34,711 nt of DNA from a virus (IMGVR_UViG_3300006805_000020:1-34711), one strand, 5' to 3'; shown: positions 12,763 through 20,592, counted from the stretch's first letter. Program-made: numbers and translations. The notes: generated from the letters alone by a model not told the origin.

Positions 12763-13187
12763 TGAAGTATAACACCGCCAACAATGCCGAGGCAGGCAAA
12801 GCACTCGATTATCTGCTCACACTCACAAAGGGCAATAAGATTGTCGAAGTCAAAGAGGTCAAGCCACGCCGATCGCTGAACCAAAACAGCTATCTGCACC
12901 TGCTACTGGGCGCGTTTGGGGCGCACTTCGGCTATACGCTCGAGGAGGCCAAAGAGGTTTATAAGCACCTCAACAAAGAGATATACGCTTATGAGCGTGA
13001 GGTCCGGGGAAAGCAGTGGCAGTTCTGGCGGTCCAGCGCAGATCTGGATAAGGAGGAAATGGCCAAGAGTATTGATACACTCATGACATGGTCCGCGCGT
13101 GCGGGCTACCCGCTGCCGCCGGCAACTGATCAGGAGTGGTTGCGGCAGATCGAAAACGAAATAGAAAGGTCAGGCTACTACTTATGA
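12762..13187 (+). CDS. NinB-like recombination protein (141 aa)
   Basis: Resembles phage NinB/Orf proteins, which bind single-stranded DNA and help recombination. Matching features: KPRRSLNQNSYLHLLLGAF (about 34-52), the GYTLEEAKEVYK segment, RSSADLDKEEM (about 89-99) and the final PLPPATDQEW. Length is the family norm. It starts with GTG just after a GAGGAGG site and follows an annealing protein and exonuclease, the expected context. Confidence 0.82.
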   Translation: MKYNTANNAEAGKALDYLLTLTKGNKIVEVKEVKPRRSLNQNSYLHLLLGAFGAHFGYTLEEAKEVYKHLNKEIYAYEREVRGKQWQFWRSSADLDKEEMAKSIDTLMTWSARAGYPLPPATDQEWLRQIENEIERSGYYL

Positions 13188-13345
13188 TTTATAGCGAAAC
13201 TGAGCTCAAAACGCTTATACTACCTATATTGCAGTCTATGCCAAAAGGCGACGAGGACCGGGTGGCCGATGCTATCGTCAGAATAATAGTTGAAGATCGG
13301 GAGGCTCATGACGAGGAGCTGACCGAACCCGAGGAGGAGGGTTAA
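13184..13345 (+). CDS. Small acidic protein (53 aa), unknown
   Basis: Starts by ATGA overlap with the ninB-like gene. Strongly acidic C-terminus (EDREAHDEELTEPEEEG); one amphipathic helix (ETELKTLILPILQSM) and one charged helix (DRVADAIVRIIVED). Could be a DNA mimic or a partner protein; nothing decisive is visible. The last codons supply GAGGAGG for the next gene. Confidence 0.6.
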   Translation: MIYSETELKTLILPILQSMPKGDEDRVADAIVRIIVEDREAHDEELTEPEEEG

Positions 13346-13346
13346 T

Positions 13347-13547
13347 ATGAGCAGATTATCGGCCGAAACATTGCCCGATCACATCGAGGCTCACAAAGAA
13401 CGTCGCGGTCTGAAAGTTGGATGGGACGCCTTTTGTGCAATGGATGATGCCGGTGCTAGTACATCGAGTATGGCCCGGACGTTTGGTGTCGAGTGGCGGA
13501 TCATGGAAAAATGGCGCCGACTGCGCAAGGAACGTGTTGCCGCATGA
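13347..13547 (+). CDS. Small helix-turn-helix protein (66 aa)
   Basis: The C-terminal half reads as a helix-turn-helix of the resolvase/transposase style: AGASTSSMARTFGVEWRIM followed by the basic helix EKWRRLRKERVAA. A short N-terminal helix precedes it. GAGGAGG sits 7 bases before the ATG. A likely DNA-binding regulator of the operon; target unknown. Confidence 0.6.
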   Translation: MSRLSAETLPDHIEAHKERRGLKVGWDAFCAMDDAGASTSSMARTFGVEWRIMEKWRRLRKERVAA

Positions 13548-13771
13548 GTGGTAAAACCATGAAACTGCTGCGTAAAACCGCCGGCAAAACCGGTGCTAAG
13601 TACGAGTTGCTCAAAGACGCCTACAAACAGGCGCCGGCTCCGTTGCGTGCCCAAGGCAAGGCGATGATGCGTGACATCGTCGAGGTCGAACGGCAACACA
13701 ACAAACTGGCTCAAAATCCAGATTATCAAAAACATGTACGTGACTTGCGAAAGGAGCAGGCAGATGGATAG
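13544..13771 (+). CDS. Basic helical protein (75 aa), unknown
   Basis: Starts at the ATG overlapping the TGA of the HTH gene. Lys/Arg/Gln-rich and predicted nearly all helix (MKLLRKTAGKTGAKYELLKDA, VEVERQHNKLAQNPDYQKHV). It could bind nucleic acid. Not recognised. The end of the gene supplies AAAGGAG to the 14-codon frame that follows. Confidence 0.6.
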   Translation: MSGKTMKLLRKTAGKTGAKYELLKDAYKQAPAPLRAQGKAMMRDIVEVERQHNKLAQNPDYQKHVRDLRKEQADG

Positions 13772-13808
13772 CATTGTGCTATATGACCCCGAGTGGATCC
13801 TACCTTAA
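13764..13808 (+). CDS. 14-codon micro-ORF with strong ribosome site
   Basis: AAAGGAG, 7-8 bases, ATG, then 14 codons (MDSIVLYDPEWILP) and TAA. It overlaps the previous stop in another frame and ends immediately before the TTGACA of the next promoter. It could be a real peptide or a by-product; only the ribosome site supports it. Confidence 0.3.
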   Translation: MDSIVLYDPEWILP

Positions 13809-13809
13809 C

Positions 13810-13836
13810 TTGACAGTATGACGCTTATGCTATACT
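13810..13836 (+). promoter_or_regulatory. Promoter of the 102-aa membrane protein, leaderless geometry
   Basis: TTGACA (13810-13815), 15 bases, TATACT (13831-13836) preceded by TG-C. The ATG at 13843 begins 7 bases after the -10 box, at or within a base of the expected transcription start, and there is no Shine-Dalgarno. The short spacer is offset by the extended -10. Confidence 0.75.
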
Positions 13837-13842
13837 GAGCCT

Positions 13843-14151
13843 ATGATCAAAAAAATTATAGCTGTCGTCCTGGTAGTTGCGGCAGTCGCAACTGTTGGGC
13901 TCGTATCGGCCGATCAGTACCAAAAACATCAAAATAAACAAGCACCCGTGCCAACCGTAACGGTCGCCCAAAAAGATGCCGCAGTCGCAAAAGCGGTGAA
14001 CGATGCCAACACAGCATCAGCAGGCGAGTACGAAAGCCTCCAGGCGACGGCCCTGGCCGAGTGTCAGAAAGGGGCACAGGCTTATGCCGCTCTTACTCCA
14101 GCGCTTAAAACAAAAACTCCCGCACCGAACTGCTCGGTATTACAGAAGTAG
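13843..14151 (+). CDS. Membrane-anchored or secreted small protein (102 aa)
   Basis: The N-terminus is a classic signal/anchor: MIKK then a hydrophobic stretch (IIAVVLVVAAVATVGLVSA, about 5-23), with a possible signal-peptidase site after VSA. The exterior part is Ala/Thr/Gln-rich, helical, with two cysteines (CQKG, about 72, and CSVL, about 97) that could form a disulphide outside the cell. It has its own leaderless-type promoter at the end of the early block. Possibly a superinfection-exclusion or lysis-control protein; this is speculation. Confidence 0.7.
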   Translation: MIKKIIAVVLVVAAVATVGLVSADQYQKHQNKQAPVPTVTVAQKDAAVAKAVNDANTASAGEYESLQATALAECQKGAQAYAALTPALKTKTPAPNCSVLQK

Positions 14152-14251
14152 GGAAGTCGAGGCGATCCTCAACGAGGAGGTTGCTGACCAACTCGTCGCC
14201 GAAGTCATGGCCAAGGTGAGAAAGGATCCCAGCTATGCTACACGGTATTAA
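14084..14251 (+). CDS. Small basic-to-acidic helical protein (55 aa)
   Basis: Frame overlapping the end of the 102-aa gene. Start at 14084 is chosen because GAAAGGGG lies 9 bases upstream. The N-terminus is basic (LLLQRLKQKLPHRTARYYRSR), the rest an acidic helix (EVEAILNEEVADQLVAEVMAKV). The overlap of 68 bases and lack of a family leave it moderately supported. Confidence 0.5.
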   Translation: MPLLLQRLKQKLPHRTARYYRSREVEAILNEEVADQLVAEVMAKVRKDPSYATRY

Positions 14252-14450
14252 CTTTCAAAGTGTCAGCGAGGCAACGCTGATGTACGTCATCGTCCACGGA
14301 ATATTGCGTGGTCTATACATCGTGCTGCACAGCACCGAGCGTGGTGCTGCCATTTTTGCGCACTATCGTCACCAATTCCTGGGCGCCGGCCATCAAGCCG
14401 ACTCTGTCCTAGACTGCCGGCAGGACCGCTGCTCGGTTTTCGCACACTAA
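14235..14450 (+). CDS. Last plus-strand frame (71 aa), may be cut by a terminator
   Basis: AAAGGA lies 8 bases before the ATG. The first 30 residues are hydrophobic/helical (EATLMYVIVHGILRGLYIVLH) and could be membrane-associated. A terminator-like hairpin at 14330-14357 lies inside the frame, so full-length translation is doubtful. Not recognised. Confidence 0.4.
   Translation: MLHGINFQSVSEATLMYVIVHGILRGLYIVLHSTERGAAIFAHYRHQFLGAGHQADSVLDCRQDRCSVFAH
14330..14357 (+). terminator. Terminator-like hairpin at the end of the plus-strand block
   Basis: CAGCACC (14330-14336) pairs perfectly with GGTGCTG (14343-14349), loop of 6, then CCATTTTT. The stem core is the same CAGCAC/GTGCTG as in the leader hairpins at 18499 and 26886. 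It would stop plus-strand transcription about 100 bases before the convergent minus-strand genes. Confidence 0.55.
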
Positions 14451-14465
14451 CAGTCACGGCCAAGC
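14448..14465. repeat. Left arm of an 18-bp perfect inverted repeat
   Basis: TAACAGTCACGGCCAAGC. Its exact complement occurs at 14913-14930. The two arms bracket only the gene at 14472-14891. This arm lies just after that gene's stop codon. Confidence 0.9.
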
Positions 14466-14471
14466 CGATTA

Positions 14472-14891
14472 TTATTTGACTTCGCGTGCCTCATCTATGA
14501 CATCGAAAACTTTGTCATAGTTGGGGTACTTATCTTTGCGCCATGGTTCAATCAGGGAATCTGTCTGCCCGTGGTACCACGCCCACGCCTCACCCATGAT
14601 GAGATCTCGGACGGCTTTGCGCTGCTCCCCGTCAGGGTAGCTGGCGTCGACTACTTTGAGTAGCCGAGCCACCAAGTTATTGATGTACTCGTAGGGCACG
14701 ACCGGCAATATGTCATCATTGCCGCGCCGGCTGCCGTCCTCCTCAATGTCGAAGTCGTAAATTACAACACCTCTGATGTGCTCGTTTTTACCGAGCGTTT
14801 GCTCGAGAGTGATTACCTTTTCACTCCCACCGATAAACGGATTTCGTTCTGTACCATAACCCTCTTGAGTTATAAGTTTGATCTTTGCCAT
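14472..14891 (-). CDS. Unknown protein flanked by inverted repeats (139 aa)
   Basis: Not recognised. N-terminal beta-rich part with a possible strand pair (GSEKVITLEQTL, IRGVVIYDFDIEED), middle helix (YEYINNLVARLLKVVDASYPD), then a Trp/Tyr-rich segment (GEAWAWYHGQTDSLIEPWRKD). The ATG at 14891 has GGAAAGG 9 bases upstream. It is the last gene of the minus-strand block and the only gene between the 18-bp inverted repeats at 14448 and 14913. A TATAAT at 14938-14943 may drive it separately. Confidence 0.65.
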   Translation of the reverse strand: MAKIKLITQEGYGTERNPFIGGSEKVITLEQTLGKNEHIRGVVIYDFDIEEDGSRRGNDDILPVVPYEYINNLVARLLKVVDASYPDGEQRKAVRDLIMGEAWAWYHGQTDSLIEPWRKDKYPNYDKVFDVIDEAREVK

Positions 14892-14912
14892 ATCTAAAAC
14901 CTTTCCAGTGGT

Positions 14913-14930
14913 GCTTGGCCGTGACTGTTA
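14913..14930. repeat. Right arm of the 18-bp perfect inverted repeat
   Basis: GCTTGGCCGTGACTGTTA, exact complement of 14448-14465. It lies in the 5' leader of the gene at 14472-14891, right where transcription from a TATAAT box at 14938-14943 (minus strand) would start. Confidence 0.9.
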
Positions 14931-14938
14931 AGGTGCGA

Positions 14939-15103
14939 TTATAAGTATTTTCTCATATCTTTGGCCAGCTGGTTCTGATAATCCAGCTCAGCCTTTTCTT
15001 GCCGACTCGCCGTGCGTTTTTGCATGGCAATGCCGCGCTTAGGGGCTTTTAGCCGTCCCCGTAGCGCGGCAACCTGCTCACGTGTTAGCTTTTTGTGGTC
15101 CAT
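14939..15103 (-). CDS. Small basic protein (54 aa)
   Basis: A 54-codon frame on the minus strand: MDHKKLTREQVAALRGRL, then a Lys/Arg-rich loop and a helix ending LAKDMRKYL. Strongly basic, suited to binding nucleic acid. It fills the gap between the holin-like gene and the IR-flanked gene; the ribosome site is weak. Not recognised. Confidence 0.55.
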   Translation of the reverse strand: MDHKKLTREQVAALRGRLKAPKRGIAMQKRTASRQEKAELDYQNQLAKDMRKYL

Positions 15104-15112
15104 GGCGCTCTA

Positions 15113-15595
15113 TTATGACTTGAAGTCTTGGATCGGGACACTGGGTGATTGGACTGTGACCGTACTGGTAGTCGGTACTGAAACGCCCGTTGTGGGCTCT
15201 GTGAGGCCCTCAGAACGCTCGATATTGAGCTTTTGAGCTGCTAGTACCTGTGCGGTGATCCAGGCGCCCAGGCGCTTTGTACCGGGCTTAACGAGGATCA
15301 GGTAAAATGGCTGCGTCATAAACGCCACGCCAAGGCCCTGCAACAGCACAATGCGAGGATCTGTGCCGTAGTTGTGCAGTAGGTAGCTCCAGACCATCGT
15401 GACTAATGGACCTAGAATACCGATGAGGCCGATGATCACTACTTCGTGATGATCAAACCACTTCTTGATTTTCTTGTAGGGACCGACCAGCAACCCGGAC
15501 AATAAGCCAGATGCTGCTAAGGCGTCCCAAGGTACGTTTTTGGCGGCCCAGTTTAGGCCGTCAACCAGTTGATTTATGATGTGGACAAAATCCAT
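15113..15595 (-). CDS. Holin-like membrane protein (160 aa)
   Basis: Three hydrophobic segments are visible: about 25-40 (ALAASGLLSGLLVGPY), about 52-73 (VVIIGLIGILGPLVTMVWSYLL) and about 83-103 (VLLQGLGVAFMTQPFYLILV). Between the first two lies a basic loop (KKIKKWFDHH). The C-terminal 45 residues are Thr/Val/Ser/Pro-rich. This layout suits a holin or another membrane protein of the virion/lysis block. It follows the LysM protein with a 2-base gap. Holin function is inferred from topology only. Confidence 0.6.
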   Translation of the reverse strand: MDFVHIINQLVDGLNWAAKNVPWDALAASGLLSGLLVGPYKKIKKWFDHHEVVIIGLIGILGPLVTMVWSYLLHNYGTDPRIVLLQGLGVAFMTQPFYLILVKPGTKRLGAWITAQVLAAQKLNIERSEGLTEPTTGVSVPTTSTVTVQSPSVPIQDFKS

Positions 15596-15597
15596 GT

Positions 15598-17103
15598 TTA
15601 CTCCTTATTTTGTTTTACTTTATCGGCATAGCGGCGCAGAATTGACGACCGGGCAGTAGCCTTTGCGAGCGGGACAGTTACATACTTCTCGATGGCAGTC
15701 AATCGACCGTGACGTATCGAGGATCGCTCAGCAAGGGAAAGGTTGGTGTTGAACAGCTCGGCCTCAGCAATCATGTTAGGTTCGCCGTTTTCAGGATCGA
15801 TTATCGGTATGCCATACCAGGTATCGCTATCAACAGCATCTTTTGGCCGGTAGCACTTGACGCCATCGGGGTTATTGAACGTGCCGCCGATCTTGACGCC
15901 GTCCAAGCGGCGCAGTGCCTTGTTGGGGCCTTTGCGGCCGTAGTCCTGGACCACCATATCGCGGTTGAACAGGAAAACCTCTGATTTTTCCTCGCCGCTG
16001 AGCGGCTTATAGGTCGTTTTCCACCAGTCGGCCGTATAGTCAGGATCGTCCAGTGGCAGCGAGTCTGAGCCCTGGCGCTTGCTTGGTGGGTTGTTTTCCT
16101 CCTCGGCCGCTGCAGCGACTGCGCGGTTTAGCTCGGCCTCGGCTATTTTTTCCTCGAGTTGCGCTTTGATCTCAGGGCTTGGTTGGTACGCCTCGAGCTC
16201 GGCAGGATCCACGTGGCCCTCAGCCACATCCTCAGCACGGAAACCAACCGTCCACTTGATTTTTTTACGGGCCAGGTCGATGTCAGTGCCCTCCATGTAA
16301 AATGTCCGTACCTCGCCATCGACCGGGACGTGGGCAACACAGAATATCATCAGGTTCTTATTTTTGCGGTTGGTTGGTCCGGACTCCCGGATCCCCATTT
16401 TGGCGTTACCAAAAGAGTATTTGCGAGTGGACCGGGTGGTGTGCATTTCTAAGCCGCGGCGCAGGAACTCGAACTGAGTTGTCGGGTTCTTTGGAGTAGT
16501 AGGCAAACGAGTAGGCAAGTGCAGGATGGTGCCCTCGGGTATATTGCTAAAATCCTCGAAGTCGTCCTCATTGTGCTCGCGCAGGATATTAGCGTCGATA
16601 TTGAGTTTACGGGCTATTTCCCAGCCGCTCTCACCGCCCTTGAGCACTCTGTAGCTACGTTCTGTATCGATCTGCGGCTTTGGGGCCTTTGGTGCACTGC
16701 CAGGCTCAAAAACCGCCCAGGACACAGGGAGGCCGTATAGGTTAGGCTCTTTGATCACTCCGTCGGCCGAGTCAACGATAGTTCGATGCTCAAAATCTGC
16801 CACCAGGCAGTAATGATCCTTGATATTAGCATCCCGGCTGCCGTCATCGTGCTCGATGTACGGGTCATCAATGTCCTGGTACTGGAACTGGATAATCGCG
16901 TTGTTGGAGGTAGGCCAACTGCCATAACCGCCGCGCTCGACAATATGCACATACTCGCCCTCAGTCAGAGTGTCAAAACTAACCTCTTGGTCAGCCATGG
17001 ACTCACGGAGCTCATTTAAGTCGACACTGATGCCCAAATTACTGAGCAAACCAGTAAAAGCGTAAATCAGTGCCTCATTAGCCGGATCGAGCAGGGTTGA
17101 CAT
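15598..17103 (-). CDS. LysM-containing virion or lysis-associated protein (501 aa)
   Basis: A LysM-type peptidoglycan-binding module lies at about residues 149-197 (YRVLKGGESGWEIARKLNI with INIPEGT-like ending). The N-terminal 130 residues contain HYCLVADFEHRTIVDSADG and a YGLP..W segment reminiscent of papain-like wall hydrolases, but no clear catalytic Cys-His pair can be assigned. The middle (230-320) is a beta-rich region, followed by an Ala/Glu coiled coil (about 310-345) and a basic C-terminus. In the late operon between fibre and holin-like genes, it may be a tail-associated wall-binding protein. Confidence 0.6.
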   Translation of the reverse strand: MSTLLDPANEALIYAFTGLLSNLGISVDLNELRESMADQEVSFDTLTEGEYVHIVERGGYGSWPTSNNAIIQFQYQDIDDPYIEHDDGSRDANIKDHYCLVADFEHRTIVDSADGVIKEPNLYGLPVSWAVFEPGSAPKAPKPQIDTERSYRVLKGGESGWEIARKLNIDANILREHNEDDFEDFSNIPEGTILHLPTRLPTTPKNPTTQFEFLRRGLEMHTTRSTRKYSFGNAKMGIRESGPTNRKNKNLMIFCVAHVPVDGEVRTFYMEGTDIDLARKKIKWTVGFRAEDVAEGHVDPAELEAYQPSPEIKAQLEEKIAEAELNRAVAAAAEEENNPPSKRQGSDSLPLDDPDYTADWWKTTYKPLSGEEKSEVFLFNRDMVVQDYGRKGPNKALRRLDGVKIGGTFNNPDGVKCYRPKDAVDSDTWYGIPIIDPENGEPNMIAEAELFNTNLSLAERSSIRHGRLTAIEKYVTVPLAKATARSSILRRYADKVKQNKE

Positions 17104-17114
17104 ACGATCACCTC

Positions 17115-18467
17115 CTAATCCAGCTCCACCTTTATGTGCGTAATCGAGTAAATACCCGCTGACACGCTTGTCGAACCATACAACGTTGCGTTACCAGTAC
17201 CTGAGAAACGCATATGACTGATCTTGTATGTATGCACGCCAGCGCTCGGTGTGATCGGTACCTCCATCTGCAAAGCAAGTCCCTTAGCAGCTGTGTAGCC
17301 ACCAGTGCCCATAAGATAGGTGCTACCCTCGCGGATATAGGTGGCCAACTCATCACCTGAAACACTTGATGTACCACCACCCACAAAGGATAGTTTGACC
17401 CTTGCATTTGCAGGTATGTTGGCAGGCACTGTCAGTTCGGCAATATCGGTCAGGGTGGTGATTCCAGTCTTGTTGCTGGTCAAAGCTCTATAGGCTAGTA
17501 ATTTCTGGTTTGGCACTGGGTAGATCTGGTTGCCCAAGCTATCACAAACGGCCAGGATGGCGCTGGACACAGTAGGACCAGTGACTGCTGTGTCACCTTG
17601 GTTTATGACCGTCAGCGTGGTGCCGTTGGTCACAATGATGGCGATACGGATGCTGTTGGCCGCCAGTGACGGGGATGCGGCGTTGTTTGCAACTTCGGTG
17701 TAGGTGATCGTACCCGTCGTATCGATGTCGACATACGTGTCTTTTGAGGCGGTAAATGTTTTGTTAGCGATGCTGGACTTGGTGTAACGCTTACCACCGA
17801 TGTAATAAACAATGTTGGATATGGTGGCCACAAGCCCGGCCGAGATGGCGATTACACCACCGGAGGCTACGCAGTCGCGGAACGTTTCCTGGGCAAAGGT
17901 CTGAGGATAAAGGCCATCAACATTGACGCGCCCGGTCCCTTTGCCGTTCAGGTTAAGATCCACATTAGTGTCATCACCACTGGCAGCAACAGTGGGTCCG
18001 GATCCAGTAACGGAGTTAGTAACTTTCACCTGGTTGACGGCGGAGGCGACGCTGCCGCGCTCCAGCCACTCATTGCCATTGTTATCGGTCAGAGTTTTGT
18101 GGTTGCCGTTCGGGTTGCTATGATCCTGCAATAAGAAGTCGATAAGGTCGTTCCACATTTCACCGGAGTTGACGAACTCGATTACAGCGTTTGCCAGGTG
18201 AGGCTGGGCGGTCGTGCCTTGCTCGCCACGAGTCAGGCCGGCAAGCGTTCCGCCTGACACATAACCGGTCATGAGCTCCCGCAGCGCTGGGGTCTTATTA
18301 CCAGAGCTATCAACGCGGTCGACCACGAAACTCACACCGGTGTCTGTTGGGATATTTGTAACGTTGTTGGGCGTGAGGACAGTATCGGTGTCACTGATAC
18401 CGGTATTCAGTGTTTTCTGGAGGTAGCTATATGATTTTTTTGCTTTGTCTAATGCTGATGCAGCCAT
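17115..18467 (-). CDS. Tail fibre/receptor-binding-like protein (450 aa)
   Basis: The N-terminal 110 residues carry the pattern found at the base of many phage fibres and head/tail spikes (PALRELMTGYVSGGTLAGL then RGEQGTTAQPHLANAVIEF). The rest is beta-rich, low in charge and rich in Thr, Ser, Gly, Asn and Val, as expected for a trimeric fibre, with a likely carbohydrate-binding jelly-roll at the end (about 360-450). It follows the tail hub gene and has its own promoter/leader. Role in host recognition is inferred from these features. Confidence 0.7.
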   Translation of the reverse strand: MAASALDKAKKSYSYLQKTLNTGISDTDTVLTPNNVTNIPTDTGVSFVVDRVDSSGNKTPALRELMTGYVSGGTLAGLTRGEQGTTAQPHLANAVIEFVNSGEMWNDLIDFLLQDHSNPNGNHKTLTDNNGNEWLERGSVASAVNQVKVTNSVTGSGPTVAASGDDTNVDLNLNGKGTGRVNVDGLYPQTFAQETFRDCVASGGVIAISAGLVATISNIVYYIGGKRYTKSSIANKTFTASKDTYVDIDTTGTITYTEVANNAASPSLAANSIRIAIIVTNGTTLTVINQGDTAVTGPTVSSAILAVCDSLGNQIYPVPNQKLLAYRALTSNKTGITTLTDIAELTVPANIPANARVKLSFVGGGTSSVSGDELATYIREGSTYLMGTGGYTAAKGLALQMEVPITPSAGVHTYKISHMRFSGTGNATLYGSTSVSAGIYSITHIKVELD

Positions 18468-18476
18468 GATTATTTA

Positions 18477-18549
18477 CGTCCCTTAAAAATAAAATAAACA
18501 GCACGGCTGGGTGCTGCTTTGTTTAAGCTAGACTGCCCGTATTGTACCA
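18477..18549 (-). promoter_or_regulatory. Promoter and hairpin leader of the fibre gene
   Basis: Minus strand: TGGTACAAT (extended -10, 18549-18541), then about 25 bases of leader, hairpin CAGCAC-GGCTGG-GTGCTG (18499-18516, plus-strand coordinates), T-rich stretch TTTATTTTATTTTT and AAGGG (18481-18484 region) 12 bases before the ATG. The hairpin plus T-run looks like an intrinsic terminator placed in a 5' leader. The same module precedes the genes at 26854 and, in part, 21313. Confidence 0.6.
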
Positions 18550-18567
18550 TGCTGCTTACGTTTTTCA

Positions 18568-20592
18568 TTACTTTTTCCAATCCGATGGGTCAGATACCGG
18601 CTGCAGGGTTCCCTGGATCACAAACTGGATCAGAGAGTATCTCGCATCAACGGTACTGGTTGCTAGGCTCAACTTGATGTTGTTGAGCTGCTTTTTGATA
18701 TTCAACACCTTTTTAACGGATGGCTGAGTATAGGTTTGGCCGGAGTAGCCAGAGTCACCAAATAAGATGTCACCCCATAGGTCGACACCAAATCCAGACT
18801 GACCTTGCTGGGCGCTAATGGTACGAGATGCCAGGGTGCGGAAGTCTTTGCCGCGGCGCACACCAGACGCACTAAAGTCGATCTGGCCAGACGGATCCGC
18901 GAGCTCGACGTAGCATTTACTGACATACGCCCAGGTCATGTGATTTTTGTCGAAGTGGATCAAGCCGGTTTCGAGCAGGGAACTAAACGCTGTGCCGGAG
19001 TCGCCCGATCCGGAGCCGCCAATCTCAATCAGTTTTGTGCCGGTTGTTGGAACGGCCAAGAAGTGGATGACACCGTCGCTGCTGGTGTACTCAAAGAACC
19101 GTTTGACGCCCAATGTCCACGGCAGCGCCCAGGCACCCTTGCGTTCAACATCATGCACAAAGATCTGATTGTTGGTTGTCGATCCGTAGGGGACTGCCCA
19201 GTAAATACGGCCGTCGTGGTAGCCGCCGGCAATGCCGGATGCGTAGGCGTTGTTGATGCCGCGCACACTTGGCCGGATCACGTCGGACAGATCGGAGGTC
19301 ACAAGGGTGTTTAGGATCGACTGGCGCGAACCGGTGTTGTGGAACCCTTTGGGCGAGGGGAAATAGGCAGAGTCATTTGTCAGGACCACACCGAGCGGTG
19401 AGCGGGTACCGACCGATCCCTGCTGCTTAACTGCGACAGGTATAACGATCACCAGGGTGTCCACGGTTAGCGTCGTCAAAGTAACGGCAGTGGAGGAGCC
19501 GGCACCCGTGGGGCTCGAGCTAAGCACCGTGCTGGCGGCGTCGCCCTTACCAGTGCGGAAGTGGAAACCCTTTTCTGGTCGCTCAGGACCACCTTTTTCA
19601 AGGTCAATATAGCCACCGCCATAGAATGGGTTAAATGCACCCATGTACTGGCCAGTGCCGGTCCAGGCGACGCGGTACGGCTGTGTCGGGTCTTTGGTGG
19701 CCCATACGCGGTTGCCGGACATCCAGCCGTCGCCGTACTTTGGACCGCCGGTGGTGTCGGTATCAGGTACTGATTGATAAGGGTTCGGAACGTCGACGCC
19801 GGTGTCACTATAGGCGTTAGTGGTCGATGACCCCAGGAACACCTCAGCACCCGACTGGTCGGAATAATAGACGTTATAGCGTGAGGCGCCAGTTACGGCT
19901 GTCCACGCAAGGTTAATGCCGTCGCTCGCGGTAGTCAGCCAGTTATCACGAGTTTTGTTGATGCCGCCGGACACGCTGGCCTCAACAGACGCCAGGGTTT
20001 CACCGATCGCGTTGACGGCAGTGACTCGGTAGTAGCCGTTCTGGCTGCCTGCGGTGAGGCCGCCGGCACGAGTACATGCTAAGCCCGTTGGAGTACCAAT
20101 CGAGCTGTATGACCCCATGACACCGCCGCTGATATCGTAGTAGCCGAGTGCGGTGCCGGCCTGGAACAACAACAAGATGTTGGCCCGGCTGCCGTCGGAT
20201 TTTATACCGTTAACCTGCAGGCCAGTGACCGGCTTACCGACGGTAAATGAAATACCAGTCTTTGGCGACCAGGACCCACCATCCTGGCTGATCTTAAAGG
20301 TGCCGTTGTCGATTATCCAGATGTACGTGGTAGCCGTGCCATCAGTGTTGTATACGACGAACTCATCAGCACCATCGACCGGACCGGTAAAGGCAGCACC
20401 GTATGGCGTTGATGGCGGCCGGGTTTCCCACACACCATCCTGGCTGAGCCACATGTTTTGCGCAACGCTGACTCCATCCAGGGGGATCCTGGTGCTGGAG
20501 TACAGGGTCATGACCGCGCGGCCGAACTTGTCGATCGTGATAGTAAATGGTTTGCCGTCAGATCCGGATAGCTTGACCGCTTTTTTTGACAC
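18568..20592 (-). CDS. Tail nozzle/hub-like protein with Fn3-like domain (674 aa)
   Basis: Beta-rich throughout. The first 160 residues contain repeated propeller-like strands (GVSVAQNMWLSQDGVWETRPP, YIWIIDNGTFKISQDG). An Fn3-like domain lies at about 165-270 (YYRVTAVNAIGETLAS, LAWTAVTGASRYNVYYSD). The C-terminal half has further strand repeats (PFYGGGYIDLEKGG, GRIYWAVPYG). This matches podovirus tail tube/nozzle or P22 gp10-like closure proteins. It sits directly after the adaptor gene with a 1-base gap, the expected order. Exact family is inferred. Confidence 0.7.
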   Translation of the reverse strand: MSKKAVKLSGSDGKPFTITIDKFGRAVMTLYSSTRIPLDGVSVAQNMWLSQDGVWETRPPSTPYGAAFTGPVDGADEFVVYNTDGTATTYIWIIDNGTFKISQDGGSWSPKTGISFTVGKPVTGLQVNGIKSDGSRANILLLFQAGTALGYYDISGGVMGSYSSIGTPTGLACTRAGGLTAGSQNGYYRVTAVNAIGETLASVEASVSGGINKTRDNWLTTASDGINLAWTAVTGASRYNVYYSDQSGAEVFLGSSTTNAYSDTGVDVPNPYQSVPDTDTTGGPKYGDGWMSGNRVWATKDPTQPYRVAWTGTGQYMGAFNPFYGGGYIDLEKGGPERPEKGFHFRTGKGDAASTVLSSSPTGAGSSTAVTLTTLTVDTLVIVIPVAVKQQGSVGTRSPLGVVLTNDSAYFPSPKGFHNTGSRQSILNTLVTSDLSDVIRPSVRGINNAYASGIAGGYHDGRIYWAVPYGSTTNNQIFVHDVERKGAWALPWTLGVKRFFEYTSSDGVIHFLAVPTTGTKLIEIGGSGSGDSGTAFSSLLETGLIHFDKNHMTWAYVSKCYVELADPSGQIDFSASGVRRGKDFRTLASRTISAQQGQSGFGVDLWGDILFGDSGYSGQTYTQPSVKKVLNIKKQLNNIKLSLATSTVDARYSLIQFVIQGTLQPVSDPSDWKK

